A stretch of DNA of 64,000 nt, from positions 5,293,501 through 5,357,500 of the forward strand of contig NC_091932.1 in NCBI RefSeq assembly GCF_041260155.1. Reading direction: 5' to 3'. Source of the DNA: Ptychodera flava (Eukaryota > Hemichordata > Enteropneusta > Ptychoderidae). Shown piece after piece: positions 13,081-24,100 of the stretch. The stretch's first letter is position 1, and each line of letters begins with the position of its first letter. Position numbers and translations under genes: made by a program. Under the pieces are notes generated by a model. That model ran no database searches. It had not been told where the DNA came from and saw only the letters and a list, made by a program, of their open reading frames with translations.

Positions 13081-13339
13081 ACATGTCTTTTAGTAACCAC
13101 AATCGCATGTAAATTTAAAACTTTAGTTAAACATCGAAGAATATTGTTTTAGCATATGAGAGTTGGCTTTGCTTTTACTTTTCATCAGTTGATGACACGA
13201 AGAAGCCAATATTTTGTAACATTGACGAAAAGAGGCACTGTATACAAAAGTCACCCCTATTCCTTAACCTGATAAGGCCAAATTGTCTTTCATTTGAAGT
13301 CTCATGTCGCCATATTATCTTTTGTTGCATTATTTTCAG

Positions 13340-13461
13340 GATGTAAAAAGTTGGATGAACGTGAAATCGAAGAGTTATTACAGAAGCTATTGGTACAGAA
13401 ATTGAAGAATATTATAGATAGCTGTCTGGAAACAAGCTTGAGAACCTCAGTTCATCTCTGA
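13340..13461 (+). other. Exon-like ORF inside the CACTG element
   Basis: After a good acceptor (tattttcag) a phase-1 frame reads CKKLDEREIEELLQKLLVQK and ends at TGA about 13461. The charged, Leu-rich, coiled-coil-like composition looks coding. No partner exon was identified and the family is not recognised. It may be a captured host exon or the end of a decayed transposon gene. Confidence 0.3.
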
Positions 13462-13548
13462 TGTAGATTTGAACTTTCGAGGGTTAGTAACTGAATTGAT
13501 AAGTTTCTGTATTTCTGTTTCTGAATTTATCTGAGCTATGTCCAGAAC

Positions 13549-13820
13549 GCTATGATTAACTAAATGTTACTGGAGAATAAGCTTTCAAATACTTGTAGTC
13601 GCCCTTATCAGATGCAATGGTGGAATGAAGAATTAAAGCAGAAAGCCACAGAAAATTCACAGTGAAAAATGTACACTCTAAATTTCGGAATTTTCTGAAA
13701 TTTCCACTCTGAATTTTCTGTCGCTTTCTGCTTCAAATCTTCATTGCACCCTTGCATCTGATGAAGAAGACGTCACGTCTTTGAAGGCTTATGCCAGTAA
13801 CATTTAGTTGATCATAGCCT
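13549..13820. repeat. Foldback inside the CACTG element
   Basis: Left arm from gctatgattaactaaatg and right arm ending catttagttgatcatag pair over about 115 bases around a centre near 13690. The right arm contains ctgatgaagaagacgtcac. Confidence 0.75.
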
Positions 13821-14317
13821 GCTACCAAATCTTTGATTATTTTATATTTTAGATCAAGACGTCTTTTGTTCTCGGTTTGTTACTGATTTTAGCTTTGCTG
13901 TTAAGGACGTAGACCTTATATCATAGGTGAATGTGTGGCATCATCCTCAAATGTTTACATCCCAAAACGGCCAGTACGATTCATTTAATATTTGGAGTAC
14001 AGGTTTCCTGGGATTTTCCTAATCATATATCTACAAGTTATGATGAAATACACAAAATTGTATTTTTGAGACATTAAAGACATTTCAGACATTTTTAAGA
14101 CATAAGGAATTATCAAATGTGATATATTCAAGTAAGCCAAATTTTTAGCTTTTCAAACAGATGTTTTCGTACGTTTTTGCAAGTATGAACATATAACGTA
14201 ATCCACAATAAGTAAAACCTGTTTTGTCACTACTTTGTTCATATTGTTTGAAAACGATCTACAGTGTTTATGGGATTTTCTTTTGTTTATGTTTTGATAG
14301 GAAGGTGTTTATTAGCG

Positions 14318-14394
14318 TTGGTGTTTTCCTCTGACAAACTTTACAAGTGGCCATATGGCCACTTTGTAAAGTTTTTCAGAGGAAAACACCAACG
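14318..14394. repeat. Short near-perfect palindrome
   Basis: cgttggtgttttcctctga is the reverse complement of tcagaggaaaacaccaacg. The arms (about 37 bases) meet at ATAT near 14355 with almost no loop. Confidence 0.85.
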
Positions 14395-14899
14395 GTGTTT
14401 ATGTGCCCAATTGACACTAAATAGTTGTATTTTACTAAAGGAATTTTTGTGTATTTTTAAATAAAATAATTTTACTGAATATCAGTGGTCTGTTTTGTTA
14501 TTTCCAGGCTTGAACTTCCCATGAACGCGCAAATTAAAGGTGTTCAACAAGTGCATATCATGTGTTCTAACCTTTAACACACTTATCGTTGAACGGCGTC
14601 CATGCGTTCAAAAAGTGTTACAGCCCTTTGAACGCGTAAATGCGTTCAATTTTTTGAACGCATTTCATGTGCAACGTATGTTCAGATATGGAACACATGG
14701 TGTTCAATATAATGTCTGATGAACACGAAGTGTTCAAAATCTGCACACGTGTGTTAAAAATTGAACATTGGTTGAACACGTAGTGTTAAATTTCTGAACG
14801 TCTGGACGCGTTCAAAAAGTGTTACAAAAAGGCGTTTAATTGGTGTTCTATCCTTTAACACTAACTTTACAGTGCAGCCTCTAATAAGTACATTCGGTC

Positions 14900-15298
14900 C
14901 TATGGCTTGGATACGTCGAGGCAGAAGCGAGATCTCATCAATATTTCTGGCTCGATGGGCAAGTTGGGCCGTTTGTATTTGACAAGTCCCCTAACAGGTA
15001 TATGTATATTGACTGGATTATGAAGCTGGTAACCATATGAACAGCGAACGCCTATTATCAATACTTCGCGGATTTCAGTTTTACCGGTTTTTTGCAAGCA
15101 GACCTTTACCAACAACTGTGGCACCGATGGAATGACTTCTCGTTTGCTTACATGAGGCGAAGGTCCTGAGATCGATAAATCGTTCTTTCCTTTGCATGAG
15201 ATGAAGAAGACTGAAGATAGTTCTACCTCTTGGCTTTTAAAGTCGCCTATTTCAGTGACAATATTACTAGACATTGTTATTTGTCTTGTGTGTAACAA
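14900..15298 (-). CDS. Unrecognised 132-aa ORF, possible exon or small gene
   Basis: An uninterrupted minus-strand ORF whose composition is protein-like, with mixed charged and hydrophobic residues and little low complexity. There are two candidate Met starts, at residues 1 and 9. No signal peptide, membrane segment or known motif is recognised. It lies 26 bases beyond the CACTG element and could be a relic of a neighbouring transposon or an unspliced exon. Length alone does not prove that it is coding. Confidence 0.25.
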   Translation of the reverse strand: MLHTRQITMSSNIVTEIGDFKSQEVELSSVFFISCKGKNDLSISGPSPHVSKREVIPSVPQLLVKVCLQKTGKTEIREVLIIGVRCSYGYQLHNPVNIHIPVRGLVKYKRPNLPIEPEILMRSRFCLDVSKP

Positions 15299-15734
15299 AC
15301 TTCGTCGTATCCTACATAAGTTTTATGGTATGAACATTTGTTCAATTACGCTGTTTTAGTATTGTTTCTGAATGGAAGTGGTTCGATCGACCTCCGCACA
15401 GGAGGGCGTTGCATTTAGTGAAAAAGTGAACAAAATGTCTGGTACCATGGCAATACAACTGCAAGGCAACTCATAATCTTAAATTTACATCTTACGGAGC
15501 ATTATTGTGAACTGTGAATTGTAATTTGTGGGAAACTTGTTGTTTCGTATAGTTTCCCGACAGCATCAAATTACAGCATCAATTTTTGTTACTCAAACAG
15601 ACCTCGATGTGATGGAAACCATGGGACACAAAGTCAGCTCCGCATGGAAATACGAAAATTCGAATCGTTCAGCAAAGCCATAACACCAAAGTCTGGAATT
15701 CACCTTGTATAAGCGTCACAGAGTCGTTTGCTCC

Positions 15735-16430
15735 CTTAAGGTTCAAAGACAGGAAATTGACCTTTTTAAGCTAACTAACAATGCCTAGTGGTTAATAAGC
15801 TCAGAACCCCCATAAATTATATATTTTCAGAAAGCCTAGATATTGGGAAACATGTCGGTCACCATATTGTCACCATTGTTTTGCATAACTATCACGTGAC
15901 AGGTAATTTGCATAACCTTTCAAAAATCGGTTATCCCCATATTTTGTTTCAATGCTTTGAGATAAAGCTGAAATTTGTGTGAGTGCAAGCTGTCCTAAGG
16001 ATCTTTTAAGGTGTGTCTCAGAATTTTTTAAACCTTATTAAACAATTTTTATGCCAGAAAGACTTCCAGAGCGATGAATTTAACCCTAGTTAATTTTTTT
16101 AAATTGTGCTCCAAAAAACTAAGCAAGATACAAAAAATCTGAGACACGAGTTAGAAGAACGTTGAGACAGCTTGCATTCCAGAAAGTTTGAGTCAGATAT
16201 TTTGAAGTATTGAGACAAAACATAGGGAAAACCGATTTTTGAAAGGTTATGCAAATTACCTGTCACGTGATAGTTATGTAAACAATAATGACACTGCAGT
16301 TACCAAAATGTTCCCATATATCTAGGTTTTCAGAAATTGTATACTTTACGGGGGTTCTGAGCTTATTAACCACCAGAGACTTGTTAGATTAAAAAGGTCG
16401 ATTTCTTGTCTTGGAACTTTAAACTCTTGC
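15735..16430. repeat. Large foldback element, about 700 bp
   Basis: The left arm (about 15735-15990) reappears reverse-complemented at about 16170-16430. Examples are ggttaataagctcagaaccc against gggttctgagcttattaacc, and cacgtgacaggtaatttgca against tgcaaattacctgtcacgtg. The centre is near 16080. A diverged single-arm copy lies at 28650-28880. Confidence 0.8.
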
Positions 16431-17448
16431 CAAAACGTTCCGGGGAAACCTTAAACCATTCCCTTTAGAAATTAAGAATAAAATTATGTGTTGCCGTGCA
16501 ACTTTACATGTTCAGAATGATATCGTTCCTAAAGCGAGTGTACCGCACGTCATACTTTTGAGATTTACATTTGTCATGTGACAGAAGTGTAAGCTCAGGA
16601 CGCTCGAAATTTGCTGACGAACTTCAAACTATATCGACCGTAGACAAAATTGCAAATTTAATTTTGAAGTACAGTTAAACGTAAACACCGTCGGACAAAT
16701 TGATCTAGCATTCGATTCATGCTTAGAAACATCAAAATTTCATATATAGCAATTTTAGTTATCAAGTTAAAATGATCGGTCAAAGAGCTTTTGGGTGTTG
16801 GATCAACACAATCTTGAGATTCTGCCACAATTTTGAAATAGGGCGCCGGGCAACGATGATTACAACAGCTTACCACATTTCCAAATATTTTGAAAAAAGT
16901 AAACTTTTATGACCTATTTGAATATGAAAGTCGTGTCAATTCATCACACTGTCCCCCCCCCCCAGCAATTGAATATTAGGCTTCCCTATAGCGACATATA
17001 CGGTGTTTGCCCAGAGATTTGTGGCAATTGATGTCCTGTGAAGCAAACATAACCAGGCCTGAGCGATAGTACACCCGCCCACGAACATTTGCGATGTAAA
17101 TGTCATATATTTGCGTTCAATGATCTGGAACTTTATTAACCATGGGGGTGCAGTGCGCGCATACTAGGACAGCTAATAAACATATCATCATTCACATCGC
17201 TGCAATAAACGACGCCCTCAAGCGATTAAAACAAATTCCAGGGGAACATCTCCGTTGACAACCACGTGCTTTACTGTGCCTTTAAACCAACCGATGTAGA
17301 CATAAAAAACTCCAAAGGTAGAAGTAAAGATGCGTTGATTTGAAGATACAAGTCTCACGATATTTTGCCACTCATTGCTTCATTCCAGTTTAACCCTCGA
17401 AATAAAACAATTTTGCTTGATGTGAAGAATAGTGTCATTAAGTTGTTG

Positions 17449-17517
<69 letters not shown>

Positions 17518-18413
17518 ATATATATATATATTATATACACAAAATGTATACAATGTGCCTCCCGGTTAGGGGAGGAGCGACCTGTAGATAGAAACAAGAT
17601 GACAGATAAAAAGGCGGACAGATTAGATGGATGGATGAGTAACCCTGCTTTTACCTCTCAGATTGTATAGTGATGGATACAGGATCGCATAAACCAACTA
17701 ATAAACTTATTCCGTAATTGTTGCAATTCCTTTCTATTTGAGTGTATTGATTTCGAGTGTGACGTACGAGCGAGACATTGTTTGTATCAGTTGCGTACTG
17801 ATCATATTTTGTTCCAATGGTGGTTGCAGTTTGGTGTCGTGTGAATGAGTTCAAATCCGAACGCAATAAGAGTAGCACCACCTGTTTGTCAGCACGGGCG
17901 CACCAACCATCATCAAATAAACACGTATCAGTCATGAAAACATTTGGCATTCTTTACAGCAAGGCAGCAGAAAAGGCGAATACCGTCATGTACATTCTAC
18001 AGTAAATGTTGTTACTGAAGTATTTGTATTTACTTGATCTAAGCTGTTGCACCCATGCATTGCTTTACGAAAGTCTCCCCGTCTTATAGAAATCAGTATG
18101 AGTAACCCTTAATCACCGAGTTTCTCATACAAATTTGTGTTGTTTACAATATGGATTTTACTCATAGTTTTATAGCGTTATTCAGGTATGCAGCTTGTCT
18201 CTGTGTGTTTATTACTGGCTTTTATTACCGACTTTTATTCTCTGGAAAACAGTAATTCAGCTTTTCTAATCTTTCTTTGGCTTGAAACATTTTCAATATA
18301 ATTGTTGGTCATAACCTCCCCTTTGGATACTTGTGATAAAGCTGTCGCTGTCACTTGTTTCCTGATTAAATGGATACAAATACACAAACATAATTGTAAC
18401 ACTACAGCGAATT
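16431..18413. other. No recognised gene; (AT)n at 17455-17533
   Basis: Intergenic DNA between the two convergent paralogues' flanks. It holds an (AT)n tract at 17455-17533. The ORFs crossing it (Tyr-Ile repeats) are repeat artefacts. Confidence 0.55.
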
Positions 18414-18419
18414 TTTATT
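18414..18419 (-). terminator. Polyadenylation signal of gene B
   Basis: AATAAA on the minus strand, 95 bases after the stop of gene B. The spacing is close to that in gene A (87 bases). Confidence 0.6.
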
Positions 18420-18513
18420 CGATTTAATAAAGAACCGTCTTCCTATAATCGTTCAAGTGTGTAAGCTGAAACTAATGCAAATTGAAGATTGTATACGTTT
18501 GGAACTGTTCGGT

Positions 18514-21082
18514 CTATGGGTTTCTGCAGCAGATAGCAATGGCGTAGATGTATTGGCCGTTTCCTCCGTTGACAGCAAAGCATTTTTCATCTGAAAAAGC
18601 GAAAATTCTTTCTTTTACGTTTATCATACGACAAAGAATGGAAGTCACCTACCAAAAAAAACCTCGCACATACACACAGTCATACGCACGACCAGACTGA
18701 AAGATCCGTCGCTCGAGGACCGCTCTTTACGCTCCCCTCCCCTTACGACTGAACGTGGTCTGTCACATGGGGCGGCGAGATGAAAGAAATTTAGTCACGC
18801 CTACAGCTGTTTCTGATATCGCTAAAATATGTGAAGTTTATGTAGAGTGCTGTTGAATATTTATTGAACCAAGTCCCCTCTCTGCATAATAAATGTGGTG
18901 GTCATGGCAACGCTGTCAATCAATTACGATTGTGGTCCCCAGTCTGTCAACACACATTGTATATATAATATAAAGCTCGCTATCTTCTGCGTGTACACAC
19001 TTGTTGATCACATGTGAAGAATATGGTACGCATACGTATACATAATAATACAGCTGTGAAATTTCACAAATAAATTGAAGCCAGGCCAAAGGTCTGCTGT
19101 ATCAGACTTTGCGATACTGCAAATTTGAGATGATAAACCTACTTTCGATATAAGTGCCGTCATTCATCAAGTGATAGGTCAAAGAACTGCATCCTGTGAG
19201 GGTCCAGCCTCTATTACACGATACCAATGCCTTGCTACCACGACCACCATGACCTTTGACACTCCATTTCGCCCGACATTCAAGGTTAGGGGCAGAACAG
19301 TAGACTGCGTGTGCATTTACCCCTTTGTATGAAGAAACGGAAAGGGAACGTTCTCTAAGAATTGATAATGGAAGTAAACTCAAACTGTTCTCTACATGTT
19401 TCCTCTTGAATGTTGATAATACATAAATAAAAATATACTTAAATTAGCACATGAATAGTTACTTCCTTTGTCATGAGTGATATTGTTTTGATTGCTGATA
19501 TTATTTTGAGGAAAAGTATTGTCTGGAGCTTCAGAGATTCCTTATAGATAAACTGTTAATGCGCAAGACTTTGAGGTAAACCTTTAGCCTATTTGTCAAT
19601 GAATTACTTTGCCAAAACAAAATGAAATGTTTGATTACTCACCATTACCATCGTAACCGTTCTGAGCGAAGCATTCTCCATTCCGTATAGATGTCAACCG
19701 GTGGGAGATAATTGAATTTGGTGCGGCTCCATCGATAGCTTGCCAGAAAGTGCTTGCAGAGCATCCTGGAAAGTAAATGACAAACTGGATATTGTACAAG
19801 GCATAACACGACTTTATTCTGATTAACATGAGGGCTCGAGGGCCGATATCAGAATACCCTCGTGATAAGAGGCTCTATCTAAAGAATTGACTGAGCATTT
19901 ATTATGTTCCCAAGATATTGAGGGAGCATTAACACAGCACTTTATTAGTTCGAGGAAGCCACATAAAAACTGTAGCCAGATCAGATCGTAGTCGATGGAT
20001 TAGAAAAGTTACAGTAATAGCATGCATTTGGCGGTATAAGGTTTAAACCCCACAGGGTGAGAGTGGCAACTGCATCAACGGTTAAACAGAGTTTTGTGTA
20101 AATTGAAAACATGACTACAGCAGGGTGGCGATCGTCCTGTTTATTTCAAACTTTATTTGTAACTTGGTTGTTTGTTTCAAAGTGCAGTGCCGAATTACTG
20201 AACATTTTCAAAAGACTTGATATTAGAACGCTGTTAGTCAGAATGTGGAAGATGAAGAATATTTCCATCACATTCAAGAATATTGGGCTCTCCCATTAAT
20301 CCATAACACAGGAACTCATTATCTCACATTCCTGGCTGCTGGGAGTGCGGGATCGAGAGTGTGGGATAAATCGATCCCACACTCTCAGAAACCGTCCCAC
20401 ACTCTGCAGTAAATATTACACGACCTCTGATTGGATGATAAGCAGTCTGTTTTGTTGCACGCGCAAAATGTTATCCAATGGCACGACGAGTAACACACGG
20501 ACTAGAACTACAAAGTAAGCAGGTCAAAGTACAGCGGCAGACGACAGAGTTGTCACGATTTTTGATAATATTGTACGTGTCCAAAATTAATGTAACGCAT
20601 TTTCTGGTCATGTGAGAAAAAGAATCTCACACACCAAGGACCTGGGATCAGATTTCTCACACGAGTTGGGGATATTTTGTCTCACACGAGCCGCAGGCGA
20701 GTGTGAGACAAAATATCCCCAACTCGTGTGAGAAATCTGATCCCAGGTCCTTGGGGGTGTGAGATTCTATTAATCTCTATATTTTTATCATTTCAGTGTG
20801 ACTTTCCTTTTGTTTGTGTAATGCTGCTATGGACACATTGTCAGAAATAAACTTCAATAATAGGCTTATCCTCCAAGCTGATGGTAATATTTACGTCAAA
20901 CTTTGGCCTGCTAGAACGTTATCTCAAAGAATAAATGCTATTTTCAGCCCATCTCAGAGCTTTCCGAGCCCTGAGAAAAGGATACGCATTCAAAAACAAA
21001 CTTAGTTCAGTCAATGGGTGTTCTAGACAAGTGTAGCATAGTGATTCTCAGAAATAACAGTAATGCAACAGTCAATTCGTAA

Positions 21083-21138
<56 letters not shown>

Positions 21139-24100
21139 TGTTATGTAGGTCATTTCCCCCACACTCATCATGACCTGAGTTCAATTAGTCTAGAACATTC
21201 CCAAGGTCACTGCCCTTGATGACCTCACAACCTTGAATTCAATTAGTCATGTTTGGAATGTTCTGGAAAGTTGATTAGTTGTGTAAGGGAGATAATTTTA
21301 GAACAGTAATTAGCATGTCAATAAAAGTTCTAGATTGTTCTTACATGCCTTTATAAAAGGGACGTGCACAGCTTCCAGTCAGACTTTTGGGATCGTGTCT
21401 CTTGTGTGTTACTAAACTCCAGCAGTAGTCATTCTCAAGACTTTTCAAGACTTCACTGTCAACGCTGGATTTATACTGTGGACTTTGTGCAGCTTCAAGC
21501 CTGCAAGCCAAAGGACTGTTCATTCATCCGACTGACTGTTACAACTCTGAGACTGGAGCTTTGCCGTCCCAGCTGAGATAAGTAGTCTGTACACTTTTAA
21601 AGCTTGTACTCTATCCCTGACTTAGCAATTAGTTTTATTTTTGTAATAAATTTTGTTTAAACGTTAACTGCTGAGTTCACCCTTTTGTTCGTTTTCTCTG
21701 CACGTAACAAAATTGGGGGCTCGTCCGGGAGCCGAATATTTTGAGCCGTTTGACAACATTTTGCCTGCCTTTTCAAAACTACTGTATACTGTGAACTCAG
21801 CAAAATTCAATCATGGCGGAATTCAAGCCAGACGAATTTATGGATGACCTTGATCAGGACACATTTGATTCCCTCAGAAAAGACGACCTCATAACACTGG
21901 CCAATTTCCTTAAGGTAGAAGTTAAACGATCTATGCGCAAGCGAGAAATACAGTTCAAGATTGCAAAACATTTAGTTAAATCAGGCCATTTTGAGGAGTC
22001 TGCCTTAAAAGATTATGAGCCCGAGTCTACCTCTGAACTCAGAAAATTAGAATTAGAAATGCAGACAAATTTGGAGATCAAGAAACTAGAATTACAAATG
22101 AGAGAGAAAGAATTAGAAATGGAAGAAAGACAAAGAGAGAAAGAAAGAGAGGAAAAAGAAAAGGAAAGAGAATTAGCAGAACACCGACTGCAATTAGAAA
22201 TGAAACGTTTAGAGCTTGGACAGTCAGGAAAATTCTTCCCTTCAGACAAGTTTGACATCACTAAGCATTTCAGGCTAGTTCCCCCTTTCCAAGAAAAGGA
22301 TGTTGATAAATATTTCCTTCATTTTGAGAAAATTGCTCAGAGTCTGAACTGGCCTAAGGAGTCCTGGTCTATGCTTTTGCAGAGTGCTTTGGTGGGTAAA
22401 GCCAGAGAAATTTACATTCAGTTGTCAGTAGAGCAGGCTTCAGATTATGATTCTGTGAAGGAATTAATTCTCAAGGGCTATGAGTTGGTGCCTGAAGCTT
22501 ACCGTCAGAAATTTAGGGATTGTGAGAAGGTGAAAGATCAAACTTACGTTGAATTTGCTCGAACAAAAGAACAACTGTTTGATCGTTGGTGTTCTTCGGA
22601 AAAGGTCAGTCAGAATTATGACAAATTACGACAGCTTGTTTTGATTGAGGAATTTAAAAGGTGCATCCGGAGTGACATCAAGACGTTTATCAATGAACAA
22701 AAGGCAGATACATTAGAGGTTGCTGCACGTTTGGCCGATGATTATTCATTGACCCACAAATCTTCATTTCTCAGCAAACCATCCCAGTCCTTTTCATACA
22801 GAAACAATGCAGGTAAATTTAACTCCTCCTTTTCATCCAAGAATTTCTCAAAGGAGAGTAGGAAATCAAATGACAACAGTTCACAGAGTTTAAGTAACAC
22901 TTCCACATCATCAGATCCCAAGTCTCAATCTCCTTCTGACAAACAGTTTGGTACACTTTCTTGTAATTATTGTAAGAAAGACGGCCATTTAATGTCAGAG
23001 TGTTTCAAATTGAAAAGAAATCGTTAAGGTCAAAGTGGTCAGAGTGGCTCTAAGAAAACCGGCTTTATTTCTTCATCGACTCAATTAGAGTCTATTAATG
23101 CGTGTAACACATTATCTGAGGTTAAACCCCTCCTATCTCAAATTAATGAGGTCAAGGTCAATTCTTCTCAAGATAGCATTATGGGTATTTTCGAACCATT
23201 TATTCATGATGGTTTTATATCACTTTCTAGTGATTTTTCTTCCGCTACCCCTGTCAAAATTTCAAGAGATAATGGGGCAACCCGTTCTCTTTTGTTTGCA
23301 GATACCCTGCCGTTTTCTGAAAAGTCATTTTCAGGTTCTAAAGTTCTTATTAAGGGGGTAGATTGCAATGACTTTATATTCCTGTTCCTCTCCATAATGT
23401 CTATTTGTCTTCGGACTTTGTTTCTGGACCTGTGGCTTTAGGTATTAGGCCTTTTTTGCCTTTTGAAGGGATTCACCTTCTTCTCGGAAACGACCTTGCT
23501 GGGGACAAGGTCATTACTAATCCACTTGTGACTGATAATCCTAGTTTAGATCAGGATCCAGAGCCAATTGAACAAGAGATACCGATTTATTTCCTTCATG
23601 TGCCATTACTCGAGCCATGTCAAAGAAAACTTCTGAGAATCAAAATACTCTCAAAAATAATGTCACAGATGTTGACTTAAATGACACCTTTCTCAGTCAG
23701 GTGTTTGACACGGAGCATTCCGTTATCCCTCGTGGATTTGAAACTTCCAGTAAAACTTCTGCTGACCAAAGTCAGACATTTTCTAGATCAAATCTCATTG
23801 CAGAACAACACAAAGACCCAGATATTTTGTCTTTGTTTGACAGGGTAGATGATGAAGATAAAACTTCAGATAGCTCTGTTTCCTATTATACAAAATCTGG
23901 TATTCTCATGCGTAAATGGAGACCTCCAGATGTCTTGGTTGATGACGACTGGGCTATAAAACATCAAATTGTGGTTCCAAAGCCCTATCGTGCTGAAATA
24001 TTGCGCCTGGCCCATGAAACGCCCTGGGCTGGTCACTTAGGAGTCAGGAAAACTTATCATAAAATTCTCAGTCACTTTTATTGGCCTAATCTCAGGCAGG

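Larger units (their letters stand above)
12188..14874. mobile_element. CACTG...CAGTG-ended DNA-transposon-like element, non-autonomous
   Basis: The termini CACTGTAAAAATAG and (reverse complement) CACTGTAAAGTTAG form short inverted repeats. Both subterminal zones (about 12215-12360 and 14530-14870) are packed with GTGTTCA/TGAACAC and GCGTTCA motifs in both orientations, as in the subterminal repeats of CACTA/EnSpm (CMC) elements. The flanks share only CA, so a target duplication is not secure. No transposase ORF is visible. Three internal inverted repeats are listed separately. Confidence 0.6.

Noticed and set aside
17355..17670. Tyr-Ile repeat ORFs
   Set aside because: Translations of (AT)n; the flanking residues show no domain.
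21341..21576. Small ORFs inside the LTRs
   Set aside because: They overlap the LTR promoter/R region, occur in both LTRs and have no known domain.
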